Of a stretch of 64,000 nucleotides of DNA, positions 1-8,052 are shown one piece after another (the first letter of the stretch is position 1; each line of letters opens with the position of its first letter). The DNA lies in the NCBI RefSeq assembly GCF_001293565.1, contig NZ_JXMU01000003.1, positions 186,001 through 250,000 of the forward strand, in the 5' to 3' direction. A program made the position numbers and the translations under genes. Below the pieces are notes generated by a model that did no database searches, had not been told where the DNA came from, and saw nothing but the letters and a program-made list of their open reading frames with translations. Origin of the DNA: Ahrensia marina. Lineage in GTDB: Bacteria; Pseudomonadota; Alphaproteobacteria; Rhizobiales; Rhizobiaceae.

Positions 1-442
1 CAATGCCGTCAAAGCTGCCACAGTCGACATAATCACCCACACGGAAGGGGCGCAGGAACAGCAGAACCAAACCCGCCGCAACATTTTGCAATGTGCCTTG
101 CAGCGCCAGCCCAATGGCAAGACCGGCCGCACCCAGCGCCGCGATTATCGATGCTGTTTGAACGCCGAACTGGGAAAGAACCATAATAACGACGACTGCC
201 AGAATGGCATAGCGTGCAACTTTCGAGATGAAGCGCGCCAAAGTCTCATCGGCATTTTTCGTGCGTTTGATGCCGGAATAAACTGCTTTGCGAACCTGAC
301 CGGCGATAAAGAAGCCGACAATAAGGAGTAATATCGCTCCAATGACAGAGAAGGTATATTCGACGACTAGACCGCCGACTGTCGCAACCAAGCCTTCCAT
401 ACCCGTGCTTAATTCTGCAAAATTTTGCGTTAATTCTTCCAT
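1..442 (-). CDS. Small-conductance mechanosensitive channel (MscS family), C-terminus cut by window edge
   Basis: The visible 147 residues are the N-terminal part of an MscS-type channel, which opens under membrane tension to release solutes during osmotic downshock. There is a short N-terminal stretch, a membrane helix near residues 28-48, a second near 78-95, and then the Gly/Ala-rich pore helix (AALGAAGLAIGLALQG) followed by NVAAG and the FLRPFRVGDYV segment that leads into the beta domain. These are the hallmark of the family. The gene runs off the left edge, so the cytoplasmic cage domain is not visible. The ATG at 442 is the first clear start. It lies 86 bases beyond the phosphatase gene on the same strand and may be a separate transcript. 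Confidence 0.9.
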   Translation of the reverse strand, partial: MEELTQNFAELSTGMEGLVATVGGLVVEYTFSVIGAILLLIVGFFIAGQVRKAVYSGIKRTKNADETLARFISKVARYAILAVVVIMVLSQFGVQTASIIAALGAAGLAIGLALQGTLQNVAAGLVLLFLRPFRVGDYVDCGSFDGI

Positions 443-528
443 TTCGTTCAGGCCCTCAGTTTTATTTGTAATTTGCCATACGGCAACGGGATGTCAGCTT
501 GAAAAGTTCCATCGTGTCAATGTACCCG

Positions 529-1065
529 CTATGAAGCCGGATATAGGTCAGCAGGATCAAGAGGAAAGACAAAAGGTGATCCTTCATAGGCATTTACGCC
601 GCGGTCTATCGCCCGCACAGCATCAACCATACGGCCGGAACGTCCCATAATGTCATCTGCTATCTTGATCATGGCAGGATTGGGCGTTGCAAAAGGGGCC
701 GCCCAGCGCAGTGCATTGGCCAGCTCCATTTCATCCACTTCTGGGTTCAGTGTTAAAACACCAATATATGCCGACGCTGTGGCGCGTGAAACGCCCATCC
801 AGCAATGTATGCACATGGGGGCTTTTTGATCCCATTCATGCATAAACATCATAATCTCGCGCACATCCTGCTCTTCAGGCATAATATGTCCTGCCAAGGG
901 AGAGGCGATGTCATTAAAGCCAAGTGCTTTGTGGTTGCCGGGTGCGATAGTGCCGAGTTTCGGGACGTCCTGCTCATCCGAAAGCACCGTCAATACATGG
1001 CTGGCTTTGTGCTCTGTAACAGTCTGCTTGACTTTGGATAGAGGGCATACCGCAAAATATGGCAT
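529..1065 (-). CDS. Predicted protein tyrosine phosphatase (COG5350-like)
   Basis: A 178-residue protein with the Cys-X5-Arg phosphatase loop (HCWMGVSR, Cys88 and Arg94), so it should form a cysteinyl-phosphate intermediate. The sequence around it, with an upstream SPLAGHIMPEE segment and Ala-rich helix after the loop, resembles the small predicted tyrosine phosphatases found in alphaproteobacteria. No signal peptide, so it is cytoplasmic. Its ATG overlaps the stop of the HD-domain gene by one base (TGATG), which implies translational coupling in a ygfZ-HD-phosphatase operon. The substrate is unknown; the linkage to a predicted nucleotidase leaves open a small-molecule phosphate rather than a protein. 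Confidence 0.8.
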   Translation of the reverse strand: MPYFAVCPLSKVKQTVTEHKASHVLTVLSDEQDVPKLGTIAPGNHKALGFNDIASPLAGHIMPEEQDVREIMMFMHEWDQKAPMCIHCWMGVSRATASAYIGVLTLNPEVDEMELANALRWAAPFATPNPAMIKIADDIMGRSGRMVDAVRAIDRGVNAYEGSPFVFPLDPADLYPAS

Positions 1066-1691
1066 CAGTTTTTTCTCTTCGGATTGAACTGCGATGCTAA
1101 CGTTTCAAAGCGCAACAAAAACGCCGACTGTGCTTCATCGGTTGGCATAGGATCAAGCACAAGTCCGTCGGGCGTTATGTTGTCCGGTCTTCCAAAGTAG
1201 GTTGCCGCTTCTTCTGTGTCAAAACCAGCAAGCCGTGTGGCTTCGTAAAAGGCAGCCACATAGTCGGCTTTTTTGATCGTTTTCTTCGTACTGGCAGGTG
1301 TATTGCCCGCAAGCCCGAAGCGTAAATTGATGGCGGCTTGTAAGCGGTTTTCAACCGCGCGGTAACCGCCAGCGCCAATCGCCTGTTTGAAAGGGGATAT
1401 CATATCGCCGATCACATATTCAGGCGCATCGTGCAAAAGCGCTGTCAGAAGCAAAGCAGGTGAAGCAGATTTTACTGTACGCTCGACGATTTGCTCCACC
1501 AGCAATGAGTGTTGGGCCACAGAAAAAGCATGGCTGCCATATGTTTGTCCGTTCCATCTGGCGACCCGTGCAAGGCCATGGGCGATATCGGCAATTTCCA
1601 CATCCATAGGCGAGGGGTCGAGCAGGTCCAGTCTGCGGCCTGATAGCATCCGTTGCCAGGCACGTTTAGGTGCCGATTTTTGGTCAGGCAT
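1065..1691 (-). CDS. HD-domain hydrolase, YfbR-like 5'-nucleotidase family
   Basis: A 208-residue HD-superfamily protein. His54, His61 and the His87-Asp88 pair (LLHDAPEY) are arranged like the metal ligands of YfbR-type deoxyribonucleoside 5'-monophosphatases, and the following DMISPFK segment also fits that family. The predicted role is hydrolysis of nucleoside monophosphates in the cytoplasm. The start overlaps the end of ygfZ by eight bases and the stop overlaps the phosphatase start by one base, so the three genes are almost certainly one transcript. Actual substrate preference cannot be told from the sequence. Confidence 0.82.
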   Translation of the reverse strand: MPDQKSAPKRAWQRMLSGRRLDLLDPSPMDVEIADIAHGLARVARWNGQTYGSHAFSVAQHSLLVEQIVERTVKSASPALLLTALLHDAPEYVIGDMISPFKQAIGAGGYRAVENRLQAAINLRFGLAGNTPASTKKTIKKADYVAAFYEATRLAGFDTEEAATYFGRPDNITPDGLVLDPMPTDEAQSAFLLRFETLASQFNPKRKN

Positions 1692-2544
1692 CTTTATCGC
1701 TTTCGCTTGGCCATGAGTAGGAAACAGAAGGCGGGAGCGACAGTTCTACGCGTGCATTACCCGCTTTAATCTCGTCGCCATTGTCCATCGCATCTTTAAC
1801 ACGGTCGATACGGCATAGGGCTAGCGCGCTTTGTCCAACTTTGGTGCCCAATGTTCCAACTGGCTTTTCATTGGCGATCAAATCAACTGCATCACCGAAA
1901 TCTGTCTCTGTGCGGGCGATAAGAATACGCCGTCTCGCCGTTTTCCGATGGTGCATACGGCTAATGACTTCCTGACCGATGTAGCAGCCTTTCTTAAAGT
2001 CGATACCGCTGTTCTGATCGAGTGAAACATCATGCGGAAACGCATCGCCGAGTTGAAAATCCCGTCCGCTTTCGGCAACGCCGTTTTCTATGCGCAGTGC
2101 ATCCCACTCGGTTCGGTTGATGGTTTCGATGTCTTTCGGGTAGGAGCGGTATACATCGACATCAGTAAACCGCGTGTCGCGTAAACCATTGCTTGAAGCG
2201 CTTGAATCATCATCCCATGAAATGCTGACAAGTGATTCAGTTGATTCAGAAATTTCCACTTTGGAGCGCAGCCGGAACATCTTCATCCGCTGGATGAAGG
2301 CGTCCGCCGAGTCTGTATCAATGTCTATCAGATAAGAATTATCTCCGGTTTTACTAACCAGAAAATCAAACATGATTTTGCCTTGCGGCGTTAACAGCGC
2401 ACCTGCCTGTGCAATGCCGGGCTCAAGCTTTTCGATGTTGCAGGTCAGCACATTATGCAGAAGATGCGTGGCATCCGGACCATCAAAAGTGATGAGTGAT
2501 CGATCGTCTAAAACAACATTCGGCACAGCATTATCCTCAAGCAA
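1684..2544 (-). CDS. ygfZ: Folate-binding protein YgfZ
   Basis: A 286-residue member of the YgfZ/GcvT-like family. The diagnostic KGCYIGQE motif, whose cysteine is required for function in E. coli, is at residues 185-192. YgfZ binds tetrahydrofolate and supports the maturation or repair of certain iron-sulfur enzymes, including the tRNA methylthiotransferase MiaB. Length and domain order are normal: an N-terminal GcvT-like fold up to about residue 180, then the motif, then a small beta-rich C-terminal domain. It is the first gene of a three-gene operon with the HD hydrolase and the phosphatase. Confidence 0.9.
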   Translation of the reverse strand: MLEDNAVPNVVLDDRSLITFDGPDATHLLHNVLTCNIEKLEPGIAQAGALLTPQGKIMFDFLVSKTGDNSYLIDIDTDSADAFIQRMKMFRLRSKVEISESTESLVSISWDDDSSASSNGLRDTRFTDVDVYRSYPKDIETINRTEWDALRIENGVAESGRDFQLGDAFPHDVSLDQNSGIDFKKGCYIGQEVISRMHHRKTARRRILIARTETDFGDAVDLIANEKPVGTLGTKVGQSALALCRIDRVKDAMDNGDEIKAGNARVELSLPPSVSYSWPSESDKDA

Positions 2545-2625
2545 ATCAGATGGCTTTTAGTTAAGCGGCATGCCGTTCAACGGCAAGGGAAAATGGAAAA
2601 TTTAGCGCAGTGGAATTTAACGAGC

Positions 2626-3342
2626 CTAGTCACCGGCGACAAAAAAGAGCCAGCGGCCCTCCGGTGTGATGCCAACGCGAAAGAATATATAGGCGCCAAA
2701 TGACACCATGTCTTCATAATCGCCGGCGGTTACCAGTTTGAAAAGCTCAACACGTTGCGGCGGGGTTAAATCCTGCAATGGGACAGCATAAAAATAGGGC
2801 CACACATAAAGTTCGTTTTCAGTGCCGCCATCCAGACGTGAAAACCCGGCTTCCATGACTTCAAGTAATATGGCCAAAATTTCATGGCCTTCTTTGTCGC
2901 CTGATACCGATTGAATGTAATTAATCGGATCGCCTTCAATATCGGTCAGTGACAGCCGTGTAATATCGGAGCCTTTGCCGATCAAAGGCCGCAATTGTTC
3001 AGGGTCACCGGATCGGGCCGCTTCCATGATCAGTTCACGCATACGGCGAACAGCAAATGGCAGTTCGTCAACATCATAAAGAATTTCGATTTTCTGGTCG
3101 GCATCACCAAAACCGGTCTGGGATTGCGCCGGATTTCGCGCAGGATTAGCTTCAGGCGGCCGCTCAAAATCCAATGGATTGTTGGGATCAAAACCCCTTT
3201 GAATCGGGTCTGGTAAGGGCACCATAACCGACGGCGGCGCTTTGCCGTCATTGTCTTGCGTCAGAGCAGCAGTGGCGGGCAGGAAAAGCGCCGCGGCGGT
3301 AATTAGTGTAAAAAACGTCTTGGTGTTCACAGTCTTCCGCAC
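2626..3342 (-). CDS. Conserved hypothetical exported protein
   Basis: About 238 residues from the GTG at 3342, chosen because it places a basic n-region (RKTVNTK) directly before a hydrophobic stretch (FFTLITAAALFL) and an Ala-rich cleavage region ending near TALT; a further GTG at 3330 is also possible. A longer reading frame to 3405 would put about 20 extra residues in front of the signal peptide and is less likely. The mature protein starts with a Pro/Asn-rich linker (residues about 35-80) and continues as a helical domain with no motif I can name, ending in an aromatic stretch (RWLFFVAGD). Predicted periplasmic or surface protein of unknown function. Confidence 0.6.
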   Translation of the reverse strand: MRKTVNTKTFFTLITAAALFLPATAALTQDNDGKAPPSVMVPLPDPIQRGFDPNNPLDFERPPEANPARNPAQSQTGFGDADQKIEILYDVDELPFAVRRMRELIMEAARSGDPEQLRPLIGKGSDITRLSLTDIEGDPINYIQSVSGDKEGHEILAILLEVMEAGFSRLDGGTENELYVWPYFYAVPLQDLTPPQRVELFKLVTAGDYEDMVSFGAYIFFRVGITPEGRWLFFVAGD

Positions 3343-3476
3343 ATTCTTGCCAGTTCGAAAATAATAGAAATTGCCGAAATGTAAGTGTAACCGAGTTTCA
3401 ATCAAAACGCATTGCGGTCGCCAAATATTTTACATGAATTTTTTGCGTTTAGCCGGAGCAGGAACGTGTCTTCAGA

Positions 3477-3740
3477 CTATTGAATTGTGCGGTAGGGCAA
3501 AAACTCACCGGATAAAATGCGCTCCCTAAGCGTATCGGCGAGCTCTAACGCTGCATCTTCACCTTCGGTGCGGATCATCTCTTCCATAGCTGTTGCAATA
3601 GCAGCATCGGCGAGAATGGACGCGTCTATACCCTCCATCATACCGTCTGCCCAAGCTTCATTATGAACTTCGCGCGCAGCAACCCGCTTCTCATTGGCAA
3701 TGACTTCGTCAAGCTCTTCTAATTTTTCGTCGGTAATCAT
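3477..3740 (-). CDS. Small acidic helical hypothetical protein
   Basis: An 87-residue soluble protein, strongly acidic, with almost continuous Ala/Glu/Met-rich sequence predicted to be helical and no signal peptide or membrane segment. I do not recognise a family. It stands alone between the exported protein (2626-3342) and the TIGR02301 gene, all on the minus strand, with gaps of about 130 and 110 bases. The ATG at 3740 is the only plausible start. The fold suggests a small dimeric helical protein, but that is inference from composition alone. Confidence 0.55.
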   Translation of the reverse strand: MITDEKLEELDEVIANEKRVAAREVHNEAWADGMMEGIDASILADAAIATAMEEMIRTEGEDAALELADTLRERILSGEFLPYRTIQ

Positions 3741-3851
3741 AACACTAACTCAAAGGCGATTGCCTAAACTCTTTAATCTTTAAAATACACAGTAACACAA
3801 AAAATACGATTGTAACTGCCGGTGAACTGATAGATTTACTCTTGGTAAACA

Positions 3852-4298
3852 TCACTGGGCATAGCGGTTATTGGTCTCGATTGCCAGTGCTCTGCCTTCA
3901 TTCATATAGGCGTCAACTGCCTCCAATGCTTGCGGTGTGCAGCTTGTATAAACGCTGTCAAAACCGCGATAGCCTTTATTAAAGCTGGAAATCAGCTGCG
4001 CACGGCGGTTCGGGTCTGGTCTTTCAACGGTCAAAAGCGCTTCCATCTCTTCGCGCCATTCATTGGATACGTCGCCGCACAGATTGCGCAAATAATGGAT
4101 GGAGCCGAGCACTTCAGCAAGCCGCGCCAAACGCTCATCATAGGGCGCAGCATTGGTTTGTGCGAATGACGCGATAGGCGATGCCGCGCAAAGCAATATA
4201 GCTGCGAGCAATGCAGCTATTTGCTTGAAAAAATTCTGCCGCCTCGAATAATTCAACCTGAACACGCGCTCCTGAATACAGATTTGATCTTGTTTCAT
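3852..4298 (-). CDS. TIGR02301 family exported protein
   Basis: A 148-residue exported protein. After the signal peptide (hydrophobic core IAALLAAILLCAASPIASFA) the mature part carries the pattern of the rhizobial TIGR02301 family: LAEVLGSIHYLRNLCG, then EWREEM, FNKGYRGF and a Cys near the C-terminus (SCTPQA). Function is unknown; the family is periplasmic with two conserved cysteines that could form a disulfide. I chose the ATG at 4298 because it starts just after the end of the DUF3179 gene (23 bases), whereas an upstream in-frame ATG at 4367 would overlap that gene by 47 bases. In related genomes this family often lies near a Nudix gene, as here. Confidence 0.78.
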   Translation of the reverse strand: MKQDQICIQERVFRLNYSRRQNFFKQIAALLAAILLCAASPIASFAQTNAAPYDERLARLAEVLGSIHYLRNLCGDVSNEWREEMEALLTVERPDPNRRAQLISSFNKGYRGFDSVYTSCTPQALEAVDAYMNEGRALAIETNNRYAQ

Positions 4299-4320
4299 GA
4301 AATAACACCAGAAAAAAGTG

Positions 4321-5307
4321 TTATTTTTGAGATATTTGTACGTCGGGATGAAATGCATGCGCAACAAAAGCGAATGTCACATCATAGACAACGTCTTTTC
4401 CGTTCTGTTGAACAAGGACAGTGCCGACATCGCGGCCGTTCTGAATATCGCTTTGATCAAGCGCCGAGTTTTGTCCAGCCGTCCAGGTCAACGTGTAATC
4501 CTCAATCGTCAGCTTACCCGCTTCTGCTATTTTATTCATTGTGATGATAATAGGTTGATCGCCGCTATTGCGGATAATCACCACGCGTTCCATCGGGTTA
4601 ATATAGTCGGGAAGCTGGCCATCATATAGAAATGGCGCGCCGCTGCCATCATAGCCTGCATAGGGGTTACGCCCGTAATCACGATAGTTGGAATTGTTGG
4701 GAACAAGAACCACGCCAGCCGGATTCTCGGTCTTAAATTCTGCATAGGATTGCAGGCGTGACGGGATTAATTTCAGCTTTTTGCCGGTTGCCTCGCCAAC
4801 GATAGCTTCGCCGGTAAATTGTTGCCACCAATTGTCGCCGCCGCGATCATACATAATCAGATTGGAGTCTTTTAGTTTGCCGGTTGTGCCAAATTCCAAG
4901 GTTTCGCCGTCAACGCGCCGGTCAAACACGATCGATGAATTGCACAGCGGACAATAGGTAACCGCCACCGGAACATCGCCGACGACATCATTGACGATTT
5001 CATGCCATGTCAGAATTTGTAAGGGGTAGGCTTTGGCCTCGCCATTGATTGTTAGCCCGATGACAGGCTCGCTATCCGATAGAAAGTCGATTTCACTTGG
5101 AGCTTTGAACTGCGGGTTATCAATTGATGGAATACCATCGCGCGGAGGCCCGCCGCTTGAAACACGCGCAAGATCAATGGAGGTTTTGGAGAAATCGGTT
5201 TTCCAGCCTTCCTGCGTCCATTGAATTGGATCGGCTTGGCCGGTGCTTAAAAAACCAATCACCATTAAAAAGACAAGGCCAAAAATTGTGAAAAATCTCT
5301 GCATCAT
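4321..5307 (-). CDS. DUF3179 domain-containing exported protein
   Basis: A 328-residue protein with an N-terminal signal peptide (cleavage predicted after GQA near residue 25) and the features of DUF3179: the TWHEIVND segment, a Cys-Pro-Leu-Cys pair (YCPLCNSS, about residues 119-122), the GTTGKLKDSNLIMYDR stretch and the GRNPYAGYD segment. The CPLC pair could bind a metal or cofactor, but no biochemical function is established for the family as far as I know. A good ribosome site (GGGAG) six bases before the ATG at 5307 decides that start over the in-frame GTG at 5310. It precedes the TIGR02301 gene by 22 bases, so the two are probably co-transcribed. Confidence 0.82.
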   Translation of the reverse strand: MMQRFFTIFGLVFLMVIGFLSTGQADPIQWTQEGWKTDFSKTSIDLARVSSGGPPRDGIPSIDNPQFKAPSEIDFLSDSEPVIGLTINGEAKAYPLQILTWHEIVNDVVGDVPVAVTYCPLCNSSIVFDRRVDGETLEFGTTGKLKDSNLIMYDRGGDNWWQQFTGEAIVGEATGKKLKLIPSRLQSYAEFKTENPAGVVLVPNNSNYRDYGRNPYAGYDGSGAPFLYDGQLPDYINPMERVVIIRNSGDQPIIITMNKIAEAGKLTIEDYTLTWTAGQNSALDQSDIQNGRDVGTVLVQQNGKDVVYDVTFAFVAHAFHPDVQISQK

Positions 5308-5363
5308 CACTCTCCCGTTTGGCTAGGAGTATGCAGACCGCTGCGGAATTCGCCTATTAAAGA

Positions 5364-5801
5364 TCAATCACAATTGCTTGACTGGTCTCGTCGGGCAATG
5401 CGCTGGGCAAAATCCAGCGTTGAGTCTGTCACGTCAAAATCATCAAAATCCTCAAGTGCTACCCAGCGCACGTCTGCCGCATCATCACCGGCAATTGGTG
5501 TTCCGCGCGCCGTGCCTGTATGGACACATAAAATGTAATGGTAATCGGCGCCTGCATCATTGTTTATGATTTCAACAGGCGCAAAGAAGGTGACATTGCT
5601 TGCTACAAGACCTGTCTCTTCGTGCAACTCACGTATTGCAGCATCAACAAGCGTCTCTCCAAATTCGACGCGTCCGCCGGCAAACGCCCATTTCCCCTTT
5701 GAGGGCGCACGGCCGCGCTTGACCAAAAGAAATGCACCATTGTCCGCGTTCCGAGCTGCAATCGAAACAGCTACTTGGGGTTTTAGAGTTGGCTTGCGCA
5801 T
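5364..5801 (-). CDS. Nudix hydrolase
   Basis: A 145-residue protein with a complete Nudix box at residues 43-65 (Gly43, Glu49, then REL and EE, ending GL), the metal-binding motif that hydrolyses nucleoside diphosphates linked to another group. The N-terminal strand VAVSIAARN and the GRAPSKGKWAFAGG lead-in resemble the MutT/ADP-ribose pyrophosphatase-like branch. Soluble and cytoplasmic. Substrate (oxidised nucleotide, ADP-ribose, dinucleotide or other) cannot be assigned. It is the most upstream gene of the minus-strand group with DUF3179 and TIGR02301, separated from DUF3179 by 56 bases. Confidence 0.87.
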   Translation of the reverse strand: MRKPTLKPQVAVSIAARNADNGAFLLVKRGRAPSKGKWAFAGGRVEFGETLVDAAIRELHEETGLVASNVTFFAPVEIINNDAGADYHYILCVHTGTARGTPIAGDDAADVRWVALEDFDDFDVTDSTLDFAQRIARRDQSSNCD

Positions 5802-5952
5802 GTATTTAAACCAATACTTTCGGAAAGAATTTCTTACCAGTAGTAAATTCTAACTATTGCTACCCTTAACGGTTTCCATTTCCAATGTTTATTGGGTATC
5901 AATAGTTACTTTGAATTGAGAGGGGGCGAGCTTAAAAGGGCTTGGCGAAAAT

Positions 5953-6498
5953 ATGATGTATCGTTTTGTTATCGCCACATTGCTGGCGGCAATTTTAGCT
6001 GGTTGTGCGACCTTGAACGAAGATCAATGTAACACAACTGACTGGTATACATTGGGTAATGCTGACGGCGCGAGCGGCAAATCTGTTAACACCATCAACG
6101 CACATGCCGAAGCCTGTGTAGAATACGGCATTACGCCTGATCGCGAAGCTTGGCGTTCCGGTTGGGACTTGGGTATTCGCCAATATTGCACACCATCTAA
6201 TGGTGTGGAGAAGGGGCGCAGCGGTCGCTTTAACAGCAATTCCTGCCCCGTCGAACTTTCAGCGAATTTCAATGAAGGCTATCGTCTTGGTAGAAACGTC
6301 TATGACGCTAAACAAGCGCAAGCATCTCTCAAACGTGAAATCGATGATGATATTGTCGCCATTTCGGAAGCTAAGGGCAAAGATCGCGTAAGATTGCAAC
6401 TGCAATTGGAAATCAAGCGTAATAGGCAGTTTGAACTGCAAAACCGGATCAATGATGCCGAACGCGCTGTAGACCGGTTTCTGTATAGCCGGTTTTAA
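5953..6498 (+). CDS. DUF2799 domain-containing lipoprotein
   Basis: A 181-residue lipoprotein: the signal peptide ends in a lipobox LAGC with Cys18 as the lipidation site. The mature protein has the DUF2799 pattern (DWYTLGNADGASG, then repeated W/Y-x-x-G-W/Y-x-x-G elements such as WRSGWDLGIRQYC and FNEGYRLG) and a C-terminal charged coiled-coil segment from about residue 120. Serine or threonine does not follow an Asp at +2, so outer-membrane sorting is expected. Function unknown. It is transcribed alone, divergently from the Nudix gene across a 150-base AT-rich gap. Two adjacent ATG codons at 5953 and 5956 are equally possible starts. Confidence 0.8.
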   Translation: MMYRFVIATLLAAILAGCATLNEDQCNTTDWYTLGNADGASGKSVNTINAHAEACVEYGITPDREAWRSGWDLGIRQYCTPSNGVEKGRSGRFNSNSCPVELSANFNEGYRLGRNVYDAKQAQASLKREIDDDIVAISEAKGKDRVRLQLQLEIKRNRQFELQNRINDAERAVDRFLYSRF

Positions 6499-6600
6499 GT
6501 CTGGTTCCGCATGAAAAAGCCAATGGTGCGAGGGAAACACCATTGGCTTCGGGCGGGAGGATTTGGCTAGAGGGAGGCCAATATGAATCGCTACAACCGC

Positions 6601-6834
6601 TTATTGAGGCGTTGCAGACGGATCTGTCGGCTGTAGCTCAGCATCCGGGGCAGGTTTTATCTGCACATCGTCAGCAGGTGCTACTGCATCATCATTGATC
6701 GCGCCTGTGCTTTCTTGTTCAAGAGGCGGGTTCGTCGTGTCGGCACCAGTTTGAGTGCCGCCGTCCTGAGAGCAAGCCGCAACGGCTAGCATTGCAGCGG
6801 CTGCAGACATAATTGGTAGTAGACGTTTCATCAT
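6601..6834 (-). CDS. Small Pro/Ala/Asp-rich lipoprotein
   Basis: A 77-residue predicted lipoprotein with signal peptide MMKRLLPIMSAAAAMLAVAA followed by lipobox Cys21 (VAAC-S). The mature 56 residues are low complexity, rich in Asp, Ala, Pro and Thr, with no recognisable domain. The ATG at 6834 is preceded by AAGGAG four bases upstream, a strong ribosome site, so the longer frame to 6873 is rejected. It is divergent from the SRAP gene with a 90-base shared promoter region. Serine at +2 suggests transfer to the outer membrane. Function unknown. Confidence 0.68.
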   Translation of the reverse strand: MMKRLLPIMSAAAAMLAVAACSQDGGTQTGADTTNPPLEQESTGAINDDAVAPADDVQIKPAPDAELQPTDPSATPQ

Positions 6835-6923
6835 ACTTCTCCTTTTCGATATATTGGAAAAATGCGAGAACATGTTTTTGGTTGCGCGCGGTGTGATAGC
6901 AATTGGTTACGGATTGAAAACTT

Positions 6924-7682
6924 ATGTGTGGACGCTTCTCGCTCATCCATAGTTCGGAAGAGCTGCAAAATGTATTTGCTGTGGCCGGGGTCGAGGATTT
7001 CCCCCCGCGTTACAATATTGCGCCGACGCAACCGATTATGACCATATCAGCAGGCCTTCCGCGAGAGGCAGGGTCAAATCTGCCGGAACGCGATGCGCTT
7101 TTGATGCGGTGGGGTCTATTACCGGCATGGGTAAAAGATCCGGGTGACTTTCCATTGCTTATTAATGCGCGCAGTGAAACCGCCGCGACAAAGGCATCGT
7201 TTAAGAATGCGATGCGGCATCGCCGCATTTTAATTCCCGCCTCAGGGTTTTACGAATGGAAGCGTGACAAGCAAACCGGCCAGAGCCAAGCCTATTGGGT
7301 GCGGCCCAAGAGCTGTGGGCTTGTTGGCTTCGCCGGATTGGCGGAAACATATATGAATAAGGACGGTGCGGAGATCGACACGGCTGCATTCTTAACCGCA
7401 CCAGCAAACAAGGAGTTCTCCTCTATCCACCACCGTATGCCAATTGCCGTTGGAGAAGCCAACTTTCAGCGTTGGCTTGATTGCCGCAATCAGGAGCCGC
7501 GGCATATTTCTGATCTGTTACATGCGCCACAAGAAGGTATGTTTGAAGCAATTGCCGTGTCGGATTTGGTAAATAAGGCCTCTAATACAACGCCGGATAT
7601 CCAGACACCTGTTACGCCAAAAGATTTCGCACAAAAGAAAGAAACCAAACCGGCAGACGATGCGCAAGGATCGTTATTCTAA
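6924..7682 (+). CDS. SOS response-associated peptidase (SRAP), YedK/HMCES family
   Basis: A 252-residue SRAP protein that crosslinks covalently to abasic sites in single-stranded DNA and shields them. The catalytic residues are all visible: Cys2 directly after the initiator Met (exposed after Met removal), Asn81 in NARSE, Glu111 in GFYEWK and His169 in HHRMP. Length is slightly above E. coli YedK because of a Lys/Asp-rich C-terminal tail (about residues 225-252). The gene starts 90 bases from the divergent lipoprotein gene. No LexA box was recognised in that gap. Confidence 0.93.
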   Translation: MCGRFSLIHSSEELQNVFAVAGVEDFPPRYNIAPTQPIMTISAGLPREAGSNLPERDALLMRWGLLPAWVKDPGDFPLLINARSETAATKASFKNAMRHRRILIPASGFYEWKRDKQTGQSQAYWVRPKSCGLVGFAGLAETYMNKDGAEIDTAAFLTAPANKEFSSIHHRMPIAVGEANFQRWLDCRNQEPRHISDLLHAPQEGMFEAIAVSDLVNKASNTTPDIQTPVTPKDFAQKKETKPADDAQGSLF

Positions 7683-7697
7683 ATAGAAAGAAGCGAA

Positions 7698-7806
7698 GGG
7701 GACCAGGTATCCTAATATGTTTCCCCTGGTCCGAGAGAAAACAGAGTAGCGATGAAAAATGGGGCGCAAACTCCATCGCAGGATACCTGGCTCCCGCTTA
7801 CGCGGG
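7698..7806. repeat. Nested inverted repeats, REP-like, between SRAP and cysS genes
   Basis: The 370-base gap 7683-8052 has no gene that I can support. Its first part carries three pairings: GGACCAGG at 7700-7707 with CCTGGTCC at 7725-7732; CCAGGTATCCT at 7703-7713 with its exact 11-base complement AGGATACCTGG at 7780-7790; and CCCGC-TTAC-GCGGG at 7793-7806. The first two share bases 7703-7707 and so are mutually exclusive. The CTCCCGCTTACGCGGGATGACG core resembles short GC-palindromic REP elements common in alphaproteobacteria. No T-run follows, so this is not a simple terminator. The remaining part (7810-8052) is AT-rich and likely holds the cysS promoter, but I see no clear element. Confidence 0.6.
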
Positions 7807-8052
7807 ATGACGTTTGGTAACCTTAAATTGGCGCAATGCATAGTATGTTGATAAAATAATTTACGACTTGGTAAACATAACTGGCCGCACCACAGTTTTT
7901 CATGCTGTGAAAGGCTGATTGAGCAATATCTGGCAGGAATATAGCTTTGGTACTTCTGTTAAGCTTGAAGCTTTAACAATCAATGCTATGCACATTTTGA
8001 TAATTTGCCCGCTACACTAGGGTGGCGGTTTCAACTCACTGGAATCAATCTG

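Noticed and set aside
7683-8052. A tRNA or small-RNA gene in the longest plus-strand gap
   Set aside because: No cloverleaf or T-loop consensus is seen; the palindromes fit a repeat better.
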